Positions 29,835 through 41,195 of a DNA stretch of 64,000 bases are shown here, piece by piece. The stretch is from Prorocentrum cordatum. Taxonomy: Eukaryota; Sar; Dinophyceae; Prorocentrales; Prorocentraceae. Each line of letters starts with the position of its first letter. Position 1 is the first letter of the stretch. The stretch spans positions 37,536 through 101,535 of the forward strand of contig CAUYUJ010000763.1 in NCBI GenBank assembly GCA_963575745.1, given 5' to 3'. Made by a program: the position numbers and the translations under genes. The notes under the pieces are model-generated. The model ran no database searches. It was not told the DNA's origin and saw only the letters and a program-made list of their open reading frames with translations.

Positions 29835-30065
29835 GGCTCGAGGGAGGGCGGGGGGGGGGGAGAGTAGACATGGGTGTGGACAGAATGACTTGGTACGTTT
29901 TGAGTGTCAAATGACTTGGTACGTTTTGAGGGTCAAACGTTTTGAGGGAGGGCGGGGGGTGGGAGAGTAGACATGAGTGTGGAGAGAATGACTTGGTACG
30001 TTTTGAGTGTCAAATGACTTGGCACGTTTTGAGGGTCAAACGTTTTGAGGGAGGGCGGGGGGTGG
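29835..30065 (+). repeat. ~104-bp tandem duplication
   Basis: GAGGGAGGGCGGGGGG...AGAGTAGACATG then AATGACTTGGTACGTTTTGA twice, plus a partial third start at 30046. GTTTTGAGGGTCAAACG also recurs at 30462. Confidence 0.85.
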
Positions 30066-30559
30066 GAGAAGAGAGTAGAGGATGGGCCTGGCACAGCGAT
30101 CTCTGCCAAGTCGGTCAGCATCCCGATCGGCGCGTCGGAGGTCGGAGCGTCGGTGCTTCGGAGCGTCGGGTCGAGTGAAGAGTCTTGAGCCGCTATGTTA
30201 CACGACATCTTATCTGCTGCCTGCATGTAGAGTTTAATGTCCACGTAGTGGTCCCGTGGTGTACTCACAGCCACTCGGGCTGATGTCCGGATAGTGCACT
30301 CCGAATGTCCGGAGGTGCCCAACACGACCCCCAAAACAAGCTCGCGTGGACGTTCAGATTGTGTTCCCAGATGTGCGGATGTCCCCCTGAGGTGTTTATG
30401 GGGTCAAAAGCACACAGGGTGTACAGTATGCATAGTGTCCGGATGTCCGCCTTGATACGTTTTGAGGGTCAAACGACTTGAGTGTGGACAGAGCTGCAGT
30501 CAATCCGCAGAGCAACAAGGATGAGCGACCTTCCAAGGCTACACGCCAGTCGTTGAAGG

Positions 30560-30660
30560 CAGGTATGTTTGGGTTCCCAGATCCCAGTCTATTTCAAGCG
30601 TCTTCCTACTTCAGTAATCGATGTGCTTTTGCTGTGTTATTCTCTGGGACGGCCTGAAGC
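30560..30660 (+). repeat. Unoccupied IR-E target site
   Basis: CGTCTTCCTACTTCA runs straight into GTAATCGATGTGCTTTTGCT. The same sequence at 61388-61580 is split by IR-E copy 3. CTTCA is at 30609-30613. Confidence 0.7.
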
Positions 30661-31690
30661 CAATCGACATGAATCGTGGAGAAAAATCGGGGGAAAACTG
30701 ACGGGAACGATGACCAAGATGTCGCGGGATGTCCATGCGATCGTGGTCATGGCCCATGTCGGCCGCTGTCGATTCGCGGGGATGATCCATGAAACGACGC
30801 TGACCAAGATGGACGGTGACCAAGATCGACGCCACGTTTCCGCGCTCAGTCTTGGCCATGGTCCCCGTTTTCCCCCCCATTGACTGGGATCTCGAAGTCG
30901 AAGTCGAATGAGGACAACGAGGAGGTGCCGTTCTGCGGGCGTGCCGCTGGGCGGGCTTGCCCGGAGCAGCGAAGCGACGACCAGCACCCGTGCTCGAAGG
31001 GGAATCTCGAAACCGAAGCCGAAGGAGGACCACGAGGGCCGAGGGAGGACCACGATCATCGAGCACAAAAGAACCCCGAACCCTTTGGCCTCACTGAGGT
31101 CCCCGTCTTCGCATTAGGGATGATCATTCTGGGCGGTTTGGTCCGATACAGCTGCAGAAGAGACCCCCATATCCCTGCTGGTTTCGGCCCTCCTACCTCG
31201 GGTCCCGTCCCAGAGGGTCAGGGGCCCCTCACCTTGGTGGATCACACGAGGGCCCCAGACATCCGCCGATGTATTCTTCTCCATCCGCGCCCCCAGAGGC
31301 CCCGACCCCTTCCCCGGGGGTGGTCCTCCCTCCCGGATCCGTCTCTGGTGGTGCTCGGGCCCGATGCCGGGCCCTAGAAGCCGAAACCGAGGACACTCGC
31401 CTGGATTGTGAGAAGATCGCAGCCGAGCCGACGCAGCCGGCCGAGCGGGGTCGGCGGGGGAGCCGACGTGGTCTCAGCGGACCCCCCTTCCGATGCCACC
31501 GCCACTGCTCGGTGGGGAGCGAGGGGGGGGAGGAGGAGGGCGGAGGAGGAGGAGGAGGAGGAGGAACCGAGGAGGATCGGATCTCTGGGGCCGCAGCCGA
31601 AGTCGAAGGAGGGCCGACGCCGCCCGGCGTCGCCCAGCGAGGGGCGCCGCGGCACGGCGCGCGCCGCGCCCCGCCGGCGGGCGGGCGGAG
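30661..31690. other. No gene accepted
   Basis: Frames exist on both strands, with GACCAAGATG and GGTGACCAAGATCG repeats at 30710-30830. None has recognisable content. Confidence 0.4.
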
Positions 31691-31875
31691 GGAGCGCCCT
31701 CCTCCTCCTCCTCCTCCTCCTCCTCTCCTCCTCCTCCTCCTCTTTCCTCCTCCTCATCCTCATCGCCTCCTCCTCCTCCTCCCTCCCCCTCCCCCTCCCC
31801 CCTCCTCCCCCCCCCCCCCTTCCTCCTCCTCCTCCTCCTCCCCCTCCTCCTCCTCCTCCCCCTCCTCCTCTCGCG
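31690..31875. repeat. (TCC)n microsatellite
   Basis: TCC run with C-rich interruptions. A short (GGA)n lies at 31525-31570. Confidence 0.9.
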
Positions 31876-32027
31876 CTGCCTGGCCCTGGGCGGCGGGGGG
31901 GGGGCGGGGGGGGCGCCAGGCCTCGGCCAGCCGCCGGCGCACGGCGAGCAGGTGCTGACGCCGGCCAAGGCCGGCCGGGTGGCGGGGGGTGGGCGGGGGC
32001 GATGCTCGAAGAAGACGGAGTACATCA

Positions 32028-32256
32028 GAGCCCCGAATCATCAGGGGTAACTCGGGTCAGGGATAACTCGGGTTTCGTTTTTCGGGAATCCAAGCCCGAG
32101 TTACCCCGGACCCGAGTTACCCCAGATAACTCGGGCGTCCAGAGCCCCACATCATCAGGGGTAACTCGGGTCAGGGCTAACTCGGGTTCCTTTTTCGGGA
32201 ATCCAAACCCGAGTTACCCCGGACCCGAGTTACCCCGGATAACTCGGGCGCCCAAG
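32028..32256. repeat. Tandem pair of ~115-bp hairpin units
   Basis: Each unit reads CATCAGGGGTAACTCGGGTC, GTAACTCGGGTT-like, TTTTTCGGGAATCC, then CCCGAGTTACCCCGGACCCG and AGTTACCCC. Each can fold on itself through the TAACTCGGGT/ACCCGAGTTA stems. Confidence 0.9.
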
Positions 32257-32443
32257 TACAGTGAGCGGCTTGAATAAGGAACACTTACTTTTCAAAAGGG
32301 GCTCGGTCGTTCCTTAGGTCAGCATGCGTTATCTACAGTTCCTTATGCGTTATTTGTTATTTATCTTTCCTTATGCGTTATTCCTTGGGATAAAAAGGGG
32401 CTTCGTTCCTTACTTCTCCTTGCTTAGGTCAGGCGATGACTGT

Positions 32444-32520
32444 AGGGGAACAAAGAGTGACATAAACATAAGAACTCGGAGGTCCGCGCGGACCTCCAAG
32501 TTGTTATGTTTATGCCACTT
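32444..32520 (+). mobile_element. IR-A copy 5 (minimal palindrome)
   Basis: Only the two ends remain: AGGGGAACAAAGAGTGACAT and AAACATAAGAACTCGGAGGT joined as GGTCCGCGCGGACC to CTCCAAGTTGTTATGTTTAT. The GC-rich core is gone. Confidence 0.85.
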
Positions 32521-32799
32521 AACATAAGTAGACATACAGTGGGCGGAGCGCGCGTCAAGAAGCCATCTGCCTTTCGTCAGGGTGTCCTGGGTTTCTTCGC
32601 TCCTCGCGCTGCGCGGTGACTTCCCGCAGTCGTTGACGGAGGTGCTGCGTTCAGGGTGCTCTGGGTTTCCCGTCAGATGTACCTGGCGCGCGAGTTCTCA
32701 GGGTTGGGTTTCTTGCGAGGGTTTCTTGTTCCCGCGCCCGCACTGTGAGGTTTTTGAAGAAGGAACAAAGAAGTTACGGCCGTACATACGGCACAGGGA

Positions 32800-33005
32800 T
32801 CCCGAAGAAGAGCACACGCCGTAAACACACATGGATAAGCACAGGGCCTTCGGAGAAGAACAAACGCCATAATCATGAATATACATAGGGTTCTCGAAGA
32901 AGACCAAGCGCCATAAACATGGATAAGCACAGAGTTCTCTAAGAAGAACAAACAACATAAGCTTGAATACGCATAGGATTCTCGAAGAAGAACCAACGCC
33001 ATACA
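32800..33005 (+). repeat. ~44-bp tandem array built from the IR-A end
   Basis: Five units of (C)GAAGAAGAACAAACGCCATAA plus ACATGGATAAGCACAGG and a CTC spacer begin near 32804, 32854, 32896, 32940 and 32984. The last unit is the left end of IR-A copy 6. Confidence 0.85.
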
Positions 33006-33183
33006 CATGTTTTGTTTGGCGCTACACGCGGATGTCTTTGATCTGCGCTGGGCCCCCCCCCGGCGGCGCCTCCGGCGCCACCCCTAGCGCGCGGAGCGCG
33101 CCAGGGAGGGGGGTCCAGAGTGGATCCAAGAAGTCCGCGCGGAGCGCCAACAGTTTGATTATATGTATGATGCTTGTTCTTCC
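32984..33183 (+). mobile_element. IR-A copy 6 (subfamily ending GAAGAAGAAC)
   Basis: Left GAAGAAGAACCAACGCCATA, core CGGCGGCGCCTCCGGCGCC and GCGCGCGGAGCGCGCC, right GTCCGCGCGGAGCGCCAACA then ATGCTTGTTCTTCC. Confidence 0.8.
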
Positions 33184-33185
33184 TA

Positions 33186-33392
33186 TAGATAGGGGGGATA
33201 GGCATAGAGGGGGATGCATCGAGCCCCAATCGCCCACCGTTCGCCGACAGGGGCCCGATAGCCCCAACCTGCCCAGGAACGTGCGGATTCACTATCGGGG
33301 GCATATCGCCGATCTGTCGGCGATGTACCGCTGATTACAAGTCGATGCTTCCCCCCTGTCTGCCTTTATCGTTGCCCCTCAACGATAGGGGT
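33186..33392 (+). mobile_element. IR-C copy 1
   Basis: Left ATAGGCATAGAGGGGGATGC then ATCGAGCC; right AAGTCGATGCTTCCCCCCTG then CGTTGCCCCTCAACGATAGG. The middle GGCCCGATAGCCCCAACCTG is shared with 49289 and 50505. Confidence 0.8.
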
Positions 33393-33661
33393 GAACACCT
33401 CAGGGCGGGAATTACACAGGGAAGGTAAGGTACCCATGCTGCTAGAGCCTGTTTTAAGGTCTGGGCGATATCGGCCATGATCGGCGGCCTTCTCCCTTCC
33501 TCCCTCCCCCCTTGATCACGTCGCGCTATTTTGCCCACGTGTGCCAAGATGTCCCACGGATTGTTCCAGAATTTCGTGAGATTTCCAGCGCCCCCCCCGC
33601 CGTGACGTGATCGGGTGGGCGAACTCCGACCCGCTCCCCCTCCTGGGGGCGGCAGGGAGGG

Positions 33662-33800
33662 GGCGGATGACTAGTGGGGGTGAATATCATGGCGTGGTCC
33701 ACGATATTTCCCCAGATTCCATGGCGCCCCTTCCTGTTTCAGTACGTCCCTGGCCCCCCCTTCGGCCGCGCACATGCCGCCAGCCATGAGTTGCACCCCC
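33662..33800 (+). repeat. Dispersed repeat L, copy 2
   Basis: GGATGACTAGTGGGGGTGAA then ATCATGGCGTGGTCCACGAT. Confidence 0.75.
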
Positions 33801-34404
33801 CCCCTCTTGGACGCCCTCCTCTTGGCCGCCCCCGACCCTCCCCCGATCACGCCCGTTATCGCGAACAATAAACAGCAGGCTCCCGCCCTTCCCTCGCCCT
33901 CCCTCTCTTGGGGGGCCTCCTGGGAGGCCCTCGTCGCCACCTCTGGACCCGCCTCGAAGCTTTGGCCCGAGCACCTTCTGGCTTCCCCAGGGCAGGTCGC
34001 CCAGGGGCGGGCATGGCATGGCACGCGCTCGCCCGGGGGGCTCGCCGAAGACACGGACCATCGGCGCCCCTGGATACGTGCATGGGCTGCGCTCCTCTTC
34101 TGCCTCCGAGGGGCTTTCTCTCCCACCCCCCGCGGGTGGAGGCGGGGCCCTCTGTTTCGCTCCTTTCCTCCCCCTGGTGCAATGGCGCCCTGCGGGAGCC
34201 TCCTATGAACTGGACCCATCATTCGGGAGTCACCCCTTGTGGTGGGCGCGACGGTTTGCCCCCCCCCCCCCCCCTCCGCGGCCGCCCCCTCGGCCCTCGT
34301 CCCGCCCCTGCACGCTGGCCGACTTCGCTCCTCGGTGCCCCCGTTTGGCTCCATCGCTGGTGCAGCCAGCCTCTGCCTCGCCGCCGACGGAGCAACATGA
34401 TCCT
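33801..34404. other. No gene accepted
   Basis: Overlapping + and - frames with shadow composition. CCTCGTCGCCACC resembles 22035. Confidence 0.4.
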
Positions 34405-34665
34405 GGCGAAGGGCCCAACCATATGCAGTTGTGAGTACCGCGGTTGTACATATCTTCCTCGGTGGACCTCCCTATGGGGCCACGAATCCACGAACCGTAT
34501 GAGGGGTGTGCCGAATTTTGTGGCGGGGCACAACACGAACGAAGACGACAGGTCGAATTACGAGAGACTGAGCGCGGGTGGGTCTAAGCGCGAGTGAGTC
34601 TGAGTGTGAATGAGTCAGCGTGCGAGTGAGTTCATTTGCGTGAATGCGAGCATGGCTGCGCCACC
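34405..34665 (+). repeat. Dispersed repeat P, copy 1
   Basis: CCTGGCGAAGGGCCCAACCA to TGAATGCGAGCAT, including GTGAGTACCGCGGTTGTA, ATGAGGGGTGTGCCGAATTT and GAGTCTGAGTGTGAATGAGT. Copy 2 is at 62125-62395. Confidence 0.85.
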
Positions 34666-34724
34666 TCGTTCGGAACGCCGCCACTGGGGCCGTCGGTGCG
34701 GTGGAGCCCACGCAACGTGTCAGG

Positions 34725-35285
34725 GATTGCCGAAATGGGTGTGGGAGACGCGTGCGGACTGCGCCACTGGGACCTTCGGTGAAGCTCCCCATGGGGCCAC
34801 GAAGCGCTGTACTCGGTGTGGGAGACGCATGCGGGCTGCGCCACTGGGACCTTTCGTGGAGCTCCCTATGGGGCCACGAAAAGCTATACTGGGTGGGGGA
34901 GGCGCATGCGAACTGCGCCACGGGGACCTTCGGTGGAGCTCCCTATGGGGCAACGAAACGCTGTGCTGGGCGGGGGGGACGCATGCGAATTGGGACCTTC
35001 GGTGGAGCTCCCTATGGGGCCACGAAGCGCTGTACTGGGTCGGGGAGACGCATGCGAACTGCGCCACTGGGACCTTCGGTGGCGCTCCCTTTCGGTGGAG
35101 CTCCCTATGGGGCCACGAAACGCTGTACTGGGTGGGGGAGACGCATGCGAACTGCGCCACGGGGACCTTCGGTGGAGCTCCCTATGGGGCCACGAAACGC
35201 GGTAGTAGGTGGGGGAGACGCATGCGAATTGCGCCATTGGGACCTTCGGTGGAGCTCCCTATGGGGTCTCGGAGCGCTGTGCTGG
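34725..35285 (+). repeat. 77-bp minisatellite, ~7-8 copies
   Basis: Unit GGAGCTCCCTATGGGGCCAC, GAAGCGCTGTACTGGGTGG, GGGAGACGCATGCGAACTGC, GCCACTGGGACCTTCGGT. One copy is shortened at 34985. Since 77 mod 3 is 2, all three frames stay open. Confidence 0.9.
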
Positions 35286-35312
35286 GTGTGACGATGATGG
35301 TGATGATGACGG

Positions 35313-35360
<48 letters not shown>

Positions 35361-35459
35361 TGATGATGATGATGATGATGATGACGATGACGATAATGTT
35401 GATGCTGATGCTGATGGTGCTGGTGATGCTGATGCTGATGCTGATGATGATGATGGATA

Positions 35460-35501
<42 letters not shown>

Positions 35502-35530
35502 CTGATGATGCTGATGATGCTGATGATGAA

Positions 35531-35565
<35 letters not shown>

Positions 35566-35567
35566 CT

Positions 35568-35613
<46 letters not shown>

Positions 35614-35659
35614 CGACGACTATGATGATGATGATGATGATGATGAGTTTGATGATGAG

Positions 35660-35718
<59 letters not shown>

Positions 35719-35745
35719 CGATGATGATGACGATCATGATGACAT
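35286..35745. repeat. (GAT)n microsatellite, ~460 bp
   Basis: GAT/ATG run with GAC, GCT and TTT interruptions. Confidence 0.97.
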
Positions 35746-36226
35746 GCGGAGTGCAGAGGCAAGGGATGGGAGTTGGGGGAAGGAGAGGAGGAAGGAGGAG
35801 ACGCGTGCGATGTCTCTTCAACACGAGGACCCAACACCACAGGATGGTTGCGAAAAAAGGTAGGTGCTGCGCTCCCCTGGGCTATCTCGCCCCCCTCGTC
35901 GTCGCCCCCGAGGGGGGGGGGGGGCGGCGCGGCGAGGGGGCGGCGTGGGGCCGCGGGGGGGGGGGGGGTCGCGCGGGGCCGGGCGAGAGCTCCTCACTTT
36001 CGCTGCATCTTCAGGGGGGGGCGGCGATGGGGCGCCATCTGGGGGGGGGGGCAGCGGGTCCTGAGGGCACCCGATCACGAGGTGTTTTTCGCAGTTGTAG
36101 GGCTGTCTCGGGGCCCTCCACGGGCCCCGGGGCTGGCAGCAAACGGCTCGGGGTGGAGATCTCGTCCTGGGGGAAGGCCCCGGGGTCCAGGACCCGCTTC
36201 CCTCAGGACCCGGGGCGTGGGTCAGG
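35746..36226. other. No gene accepted; G-runs
   Basis: Several poly-G runs of 8-12 near 35910-35970 and 36010-36055. Confidence 0.4.
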
Positions 36227-36388
36227 CGATCGCAAACATGGATCAAGGAGGCGTGGATTAGCGTCGGGCCCCGTTTCCATCAGAACGCGGGTTTCCGCTG
36301 CCGAGGGCGGCGGCACCGGCCGCATGTTTGGGAGAGCACCTCCCCAATCCATAGATCGCTAACACATGTCCTGCGCGCCCCCGACGTT
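36227..36388 (+). repeat. Dispersed repeat Q, copy 1
   Basis: GCGATCGCAAACATGGATCA, GCCGAGGGCGGCGGCACCGG, then GATCGCTAACACATGTCCTG. Copy 2 is at 61725-61917. Confidence 0.75.
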
Positions 36389-36460
36389 TCCCTCAGGACC
36401 CTGTGCGAGGGGGGCGCTCGGGGCTGGGGCTGGGACTCGTTACTTTTGCATCTTCGGGGG

Positions 36461-36642
36461 TGATGGGCCGATTTTCAATTACCACTGCCATAGGTAGGAC
36501 GGGGGGGAATGGAAGATGGGGAGATGTTCCTCCTCCTCCTCCTCCTCCTCCTCCTCCTCCTCCTCCTCCTCCTCCTCCTCCTCCTCCTCCTCCTCCTCCT
36601 CTCTCCTACCTATGGTAGTGGTGGTGGAGAATCGGCCCATCA
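36461..36642 (+). mobile_element. IR-D copy 1 with (TCC)n core
   Basis: TGATGGGCCGATTTTCAATT and CCATAGGTAGGA at left; TCCTACCTATGGTAGTGGTG and GAGAATCGGCCCATCA at right. The core is (TCC)n 36527-36602. Flanked by GGGGG on both sides. Confidence 0.8.
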
Positions 36643-36959
36643 GGGGGGCAAACTTCCTGTCCTGCAGGTGGCCGTCTTTTCGTGGTACTCCGGCGCGGGT
36701 TCGACGCGGACTCGACGTGAAGTCGACGTGGACTCGGCACGGATTCGACACGGGTTCGAGTCGGATTCGGTGGGTTCGACATGGATTCGATGTGGATGCG
36801 TCACGGATGGTTGGCGCGGTGCGACAGACGATGTCCCCCAAATATGCCCCAGGCGGGCACGGGCACGCGCGCTTCGCCACACGAGCCTGCACCGGCGCCG
36901 CGCTCGCTCGCTCGCCCTTGGCCTCAGGGCCCCATCTCTCGGGGCCCCATCTCAGGAGG

Positions 36960-37115
36960 GCAGATGACACACAGACACAAAGAATCGCAAATTCCCCGGG
37001 AAACATTGGAAGTGGGGGGGGAAGACGAAGCTCAAGAAACATATTGAGAAAAATGTGGGGAGTCCTGGGGTTTGTGTCTATGTACTCGTGTGTCCCTGGG
37101 CTCCTTCTTCAAGGA
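36960..37115 (+). repeat. Dispersed repeat M, copy 2
   Basis: CACAGACACAAAGAATCGCA, GTGGGGGGGAAGACGA and GTGTCCCTGGGCTCCTTCTT. Confidence 0.6.
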
Positions 37116-37727
37116 GAGGGGGCAGCAGGAGCAGGATCGAAAGCTGACGGCAAAAATACATCACAAAGCATACGCTGCCCGAGATGAGCGCTTTGGCGCT
37201 GGCCCCAAGCCGTGGCCGTGCGGGCTTCGAGAGGCGGAAGCAGGGGCTGCCACGAGGGCGCGCCGTCGTTCGCGCTTCGCGGTCCGCGGCCTGCTCCCCT
37301 CCTCCTCGCTCCCCCGCGTCCCTCCTCGCCCCTCCTCGTATGCTCCCCCCTGGGCCGCTGCGAGGGCGCGAAGTCATTCGCGGTTCGCGGTCTGCTCACT
37401 CCTCGTTCGTTTTCTTCCTCCTCTTTCTCCTTTCCTCTTCAGTCATGCGCTCCCCGCGCGTCACGCAGCGCGAGGCGCTGACTTCGCTGCTCCCCGGGAA
37501 GAGGGGGCAGCGGAGCAAAGCATCGCAGACGAGCAATACCACATGCACACACAGTCCGTACGCATGCAGAGCAACTGCATTGCCGATGTGTTGCCCAGGC
37601 CACGGTCAACGCACCAGTTGGCCTCTTGCAGATCGGTTCGCGCGGTGTTCCCGGTTCGCCTAGCGACGCTCTGTATCGAGATGCGGTCGGGTCACCAGTG
37701 GTGCTTGTCGAGGAACACCCGGGTCTT
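37116..37727. other. No gene accepted
   Basis: GCGCTTCGCGGTC(C/T)GC recurs at 37270 and 37381 with CCTCCTCG tracts. Confidence 0.4.
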
Positions 37728-37870
37728 ACTTCCGTGCGGATTTCTTGGATCTGCGCTTGGCCTCCCTCCCTGGTGGGCGCGCGGAGCGCGCCAGCGCGCG
37801 GCGCCGTAAGCGCCGCCACAGGTGGGTTCTAGCGCAGATCCAAGGAATTCTGCGCCGACCTCCGACAAAT
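37728..37870 (+). mobile_element. IR-A copy 7 (diverged)
   Basis: CTTCCGTGCGGATTTCTTGG, core GGGCGCGCGGAGCGCGCC, right CGCAGATCCAAGGAATTCTG. The outer ends are not recognisable. Confidence 0.65.
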
Positions 37871-38294
37871 TCTGCCTCTGCAGGGTCTTCATCCTGCTCG
37901 CAAAGTCCCTATGCGTAAACGTCCGAAGCATAGATGTTTGTCTCGATGTAATGGATCGTCAATCTCCCGCTGCGGATCCAGGCCATTTGCGAGCAGTTAC
38001 TTTGCGAGTAGTGGAACGTGCTTGTGTAAAGAAGGAGAGCGGGGCGGAGGTTGAGGGGGGCAGGGGTTGAGAGGACGAGAGACGGGAACGTGAGGGTGCG
38101 AGGCCAAGACGTACATCCATAGCCAACGCCTGGGCGACCGACCTTCTTGGACCTCGGGAGGCGGTGGACATGGATGTGATTTGTTCGGGCCCCACAGGGG
38201 CCCACGCGTGTCCGTATCTACCGCCCTCCTGGGGTTTCCAGGACCTCGATTCCCCAGTCGCCAGATGTAGATATACCCTCGTCTCGCAGATTAT

Positions 38295-39100
38295 AATGAT
38301 GATGTTGATGACGATGATGATGATGATGCTGGTGATGATGATGCTGCTGATGATGATGATGATGCTGATGACGATGGTGATGATGATGCTGATGATGATG
38401 ATGCTGATTATGATGCTGATGCTGATGCTGATGCTGATGCTGGTGAGGATGAGGATGAGGATGAGGATGAGGATGGGGAGGAGGAGGAGGAGGATGATGA
38501 TGACGATGATGACGCAGACGCTGTCGCTGATGCTGATGCTGATGATAATGCTGATGCTGATGATAACGATGATGATGACTATGGTGATGATGGTGATGGT
38601 GATGATGATGCTGGTGCTGATGATGAAGATGATGCTGATTATGTTGATGATGGTGATGGTGATGATGATGATGCATATGATGATGGTGATGCTGATGATG
38701 ATAATGGTGGTGGTGATGACGATGACCATCACGATGACGATGTTGACGACATAGAGGATGATGATGCTGATGCTGATGCTGATGATGATGATGATGATGA
38801 TGTTGTCGCTGCTGTTGATGACGATGACGATGCTGATGATGATGAGGATGATGCTGCTGATGATGATGAGGAAGCGGATGCGGATGCGAATGATGATGAT
38901 GAATGATGAGTTTGATGATGGTGATGATGATGCTGATGCCGATGATGATGCTGATTATGATGCTGCTGATGCTGATGCTGATGCTGCTGATGATGGTGCT
39001 GATGCGCATGACGATGATGATGCTGATGATGATGATGATGATGATGATGCTGACGATGATGATGATGCTGATGATGATGATGACGATGATGATGATTGGG
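38295..39100. repeat. (GAT)n / GATGCT microsatellite, ~800 bp
   Basis: Imperfect GATGATGCTGATG runs, with a (GAGGAT) stretch at 38449-38480. Confidence 0.97.
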
Positions 39101-39360
39101 GGAGGAGGAGGAGGAAGAGGAGCAGGAGGAATAATAATAATAATCAGCAGAAGAAGAAAAAGCATAATAAGCGTAATAACAATAATAATGATAGTCAGAC
39201 TAATCACACTAAGAAGAATAATATGCAGAAGAAGACGAAGAAGGAGAAGAGGAGGAGGAGGAGTTGGAGGGAGGACAGGGAAGGGGGAATCGGAGGAGGA
39301 GGAGGAGGAGCAGCAGCAGCAGCAGCAGGAGCAGGAACAGGAGACGGAGGCGGGTAACGA
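39101..39360. repeat. GGA/AAT/AGA mixed microsatellites
   Basis: (GGA)n, (ATA)n, (GAA)n and (GCA)n short tracts in series. Confidence 0.85.
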
Positions 39361-40309
39361 GGTGATTGGACACATGCACATGCCCTGGCCTTCTGCCCAT
39401 CCCGCCTCCGTGCCAGGGTCATTGACAAAAGGCCTCTTTGATGCCCCTTTTGGCCTCTCTGGGAGCTTCCGGCGTGGCCAGGGAATGTGCTGACCATTCT
39501 GTCAGGATGCAATTCTTGGGAGGTGCAATTCAGCATCGGCCTTCATTTTCCTTAGTGCTAAGCCAGGTGTGGCTGAATCTGGCCAGGTTTCGGGCCTAAG
39601 CTTGCCAAATCTGGTTTGACAACCTCCCAATCTGGCTTATATACTTCTGAATCGCTCCCGCGAAGACCTCGCTGGAATCACCTCCCAACTTCTGCGCCGT
39701 TTGGCCGTTGCCGCAGGCCTCTCTTCTGCGCCCATTCGGCGCATGAGCCCGCTCGGCCGCCGAACGGGCCCACGACCCTGCCCATTCCGCGCCCGAGCGG
39801 GCTCAGTTCCCACCACGGCATCCGACTTGATTCCGCCCGTCTGCCCAGTCGGCAGCTGATCGGGCTCGGACGCCGAGTGGGCTCAGGAGGGAACACGTCG
39901 AGGCCCCCGTGCTTGGGCCGCAGCTCTGGCCTGGGTTGGCTGGCCGCTCGGGACGCTGCGGGCCTCCCCCAGGGTGCCCCCTCGACGGGGCGCAGCCGAT
40001 GGACAGCACACGGGATCCCGACAGTGCCCCGCAGACATCCATCAGACAACGTCAGGCAGTAGCTCGAGAGAATGGTTTTTGGCATGGGCCCCAGCCAGGA
40101 AGGCATTGTTCTGCGGGCGTGTAGGGAATGAAGAGCAGGAGAGAGTGGTGCACGCTGTGTGGTGCAGTGGAGGTGGTGCGAGCCATACGGTTCAGGCTGT
40201 GAAGCGCAATCTATGTATATAAATTACACCAGAGAGTCCCAATCAGTGGATGGTCATCAAGTACCAGAGAACAACCAATCTCATAATCGATCTCAATATC
40301 CATATCACT
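39361..40309. other. No gene accepted; GAGCGGGCTC inverted units
   Basis: GAGCCCGCTCGGCCGCCGAA (39747) and GAGCGGGCTCAG (39795), with a later CGAGTGGGCTCAGG, are inverted or direct repeats. The open frames follow from them. Confidence 0.4.
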
Positions 40310-40510
40310 AGCATGGATATTGAGATCGAGTGTGAGATCGATAGTGGAATCGATAGTCAGGACGAGTGTATAGTCGATCGTGAGAACGATAGTGAGGTCG
40401 ATTCACTGAGATCGATGATGAGATCGATCGGGAGATCGCTCGTGCGATCTATAGTGAGATCGAGTGTGAGATCGATACAACAGATCAATAGCGCGGTGGG
40501 TACAGAGATC
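40310..40510. repeat. ~12-bp repeat (GAGATCGATAGT)
   Basis: GAGATCGA-(T/G)(A/T)GTG units with CGATCG inversions. Confidence 0.85.
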
Positions 40511-40729
40511 GATGGAAGGGACCGATCGATAAGAAGATCGACCAAGAAAACGGGAACCCGGGAACCCCGCCGCCCACCGAAATCGGCCCATAACCCGGAA
40601 CCGGGATCTTGGGAACCCGGAGCCGGGAACCTGGGAACCCAGCGTGCGACCAAAATCGGCAGGACATTTTCGCCAAATCTTTCAATTTCCGCGAGGACCC
40701 CTTCAGTGCAAGCACTGATTGGGGAATAC

Positions 40730-41195
40730 ATGCGATCACATGATTTAGTGTTATAATTGAACATACTTCTATCGATCATGTTATAGCACATCGCATCATA
40801 TCAACGCATTACAGTATCTCATTGATTCCAATTTATAGAATCACACTCAATGATCTCATATTATGCTTATCATGGTGTATTGTTACGTGTTGATTACCAT
40901 ATCATATTTTATTTTATTTGGTCATATACGATTCCATTACATACTTACATATTTTTGTATAAACAAACGTGTCATTGAAATATGCGGCTTTACTGTTGCA
41001 GTGCATTCGATTGTACTGCATTGCATCATAATACCTTCTATTATCTTATTTCATAGTACATGGTATTATAGCACGCCATATAAGGCTATTGCCTGATATA
41101 TGAATATAAATATATACATATATTGTATCACCATGTATTGTAGTACATCATAGTAGAATGTAGACTATATATTATATTATATGTGTGTGTTGGTG
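40730..41195. other. AT-rich island, ~460 bp
   Basis: Strongly AT-rich with TA, CAT and ATT motifs, then (TATA) and (GT)n at 41080-41195. No gene, no tRNA-like cloverleaf and no recognised organelle gene. Confidence 0.6.

Noticed and set aside
30569-31066. Overlapping plus and minus frames of 100-150 codons
   Set aside because: Contains local GACCAAGATG repeats and an IR-E target repeat; no recognisable protein content.
34725-35285. CRISPR array or tandem-repeat protein
   Set aside because: Units are contiguous with no unique spacers, the genome is eukaryotic, and 77-bp periodicity changes frame each copy.
40863-41096. 77-codon hydrophobic frame in the AT-rich island
   Set aside because: Hydrophobicity follows from AT-rich codons; no conserved organelle protein recognised.
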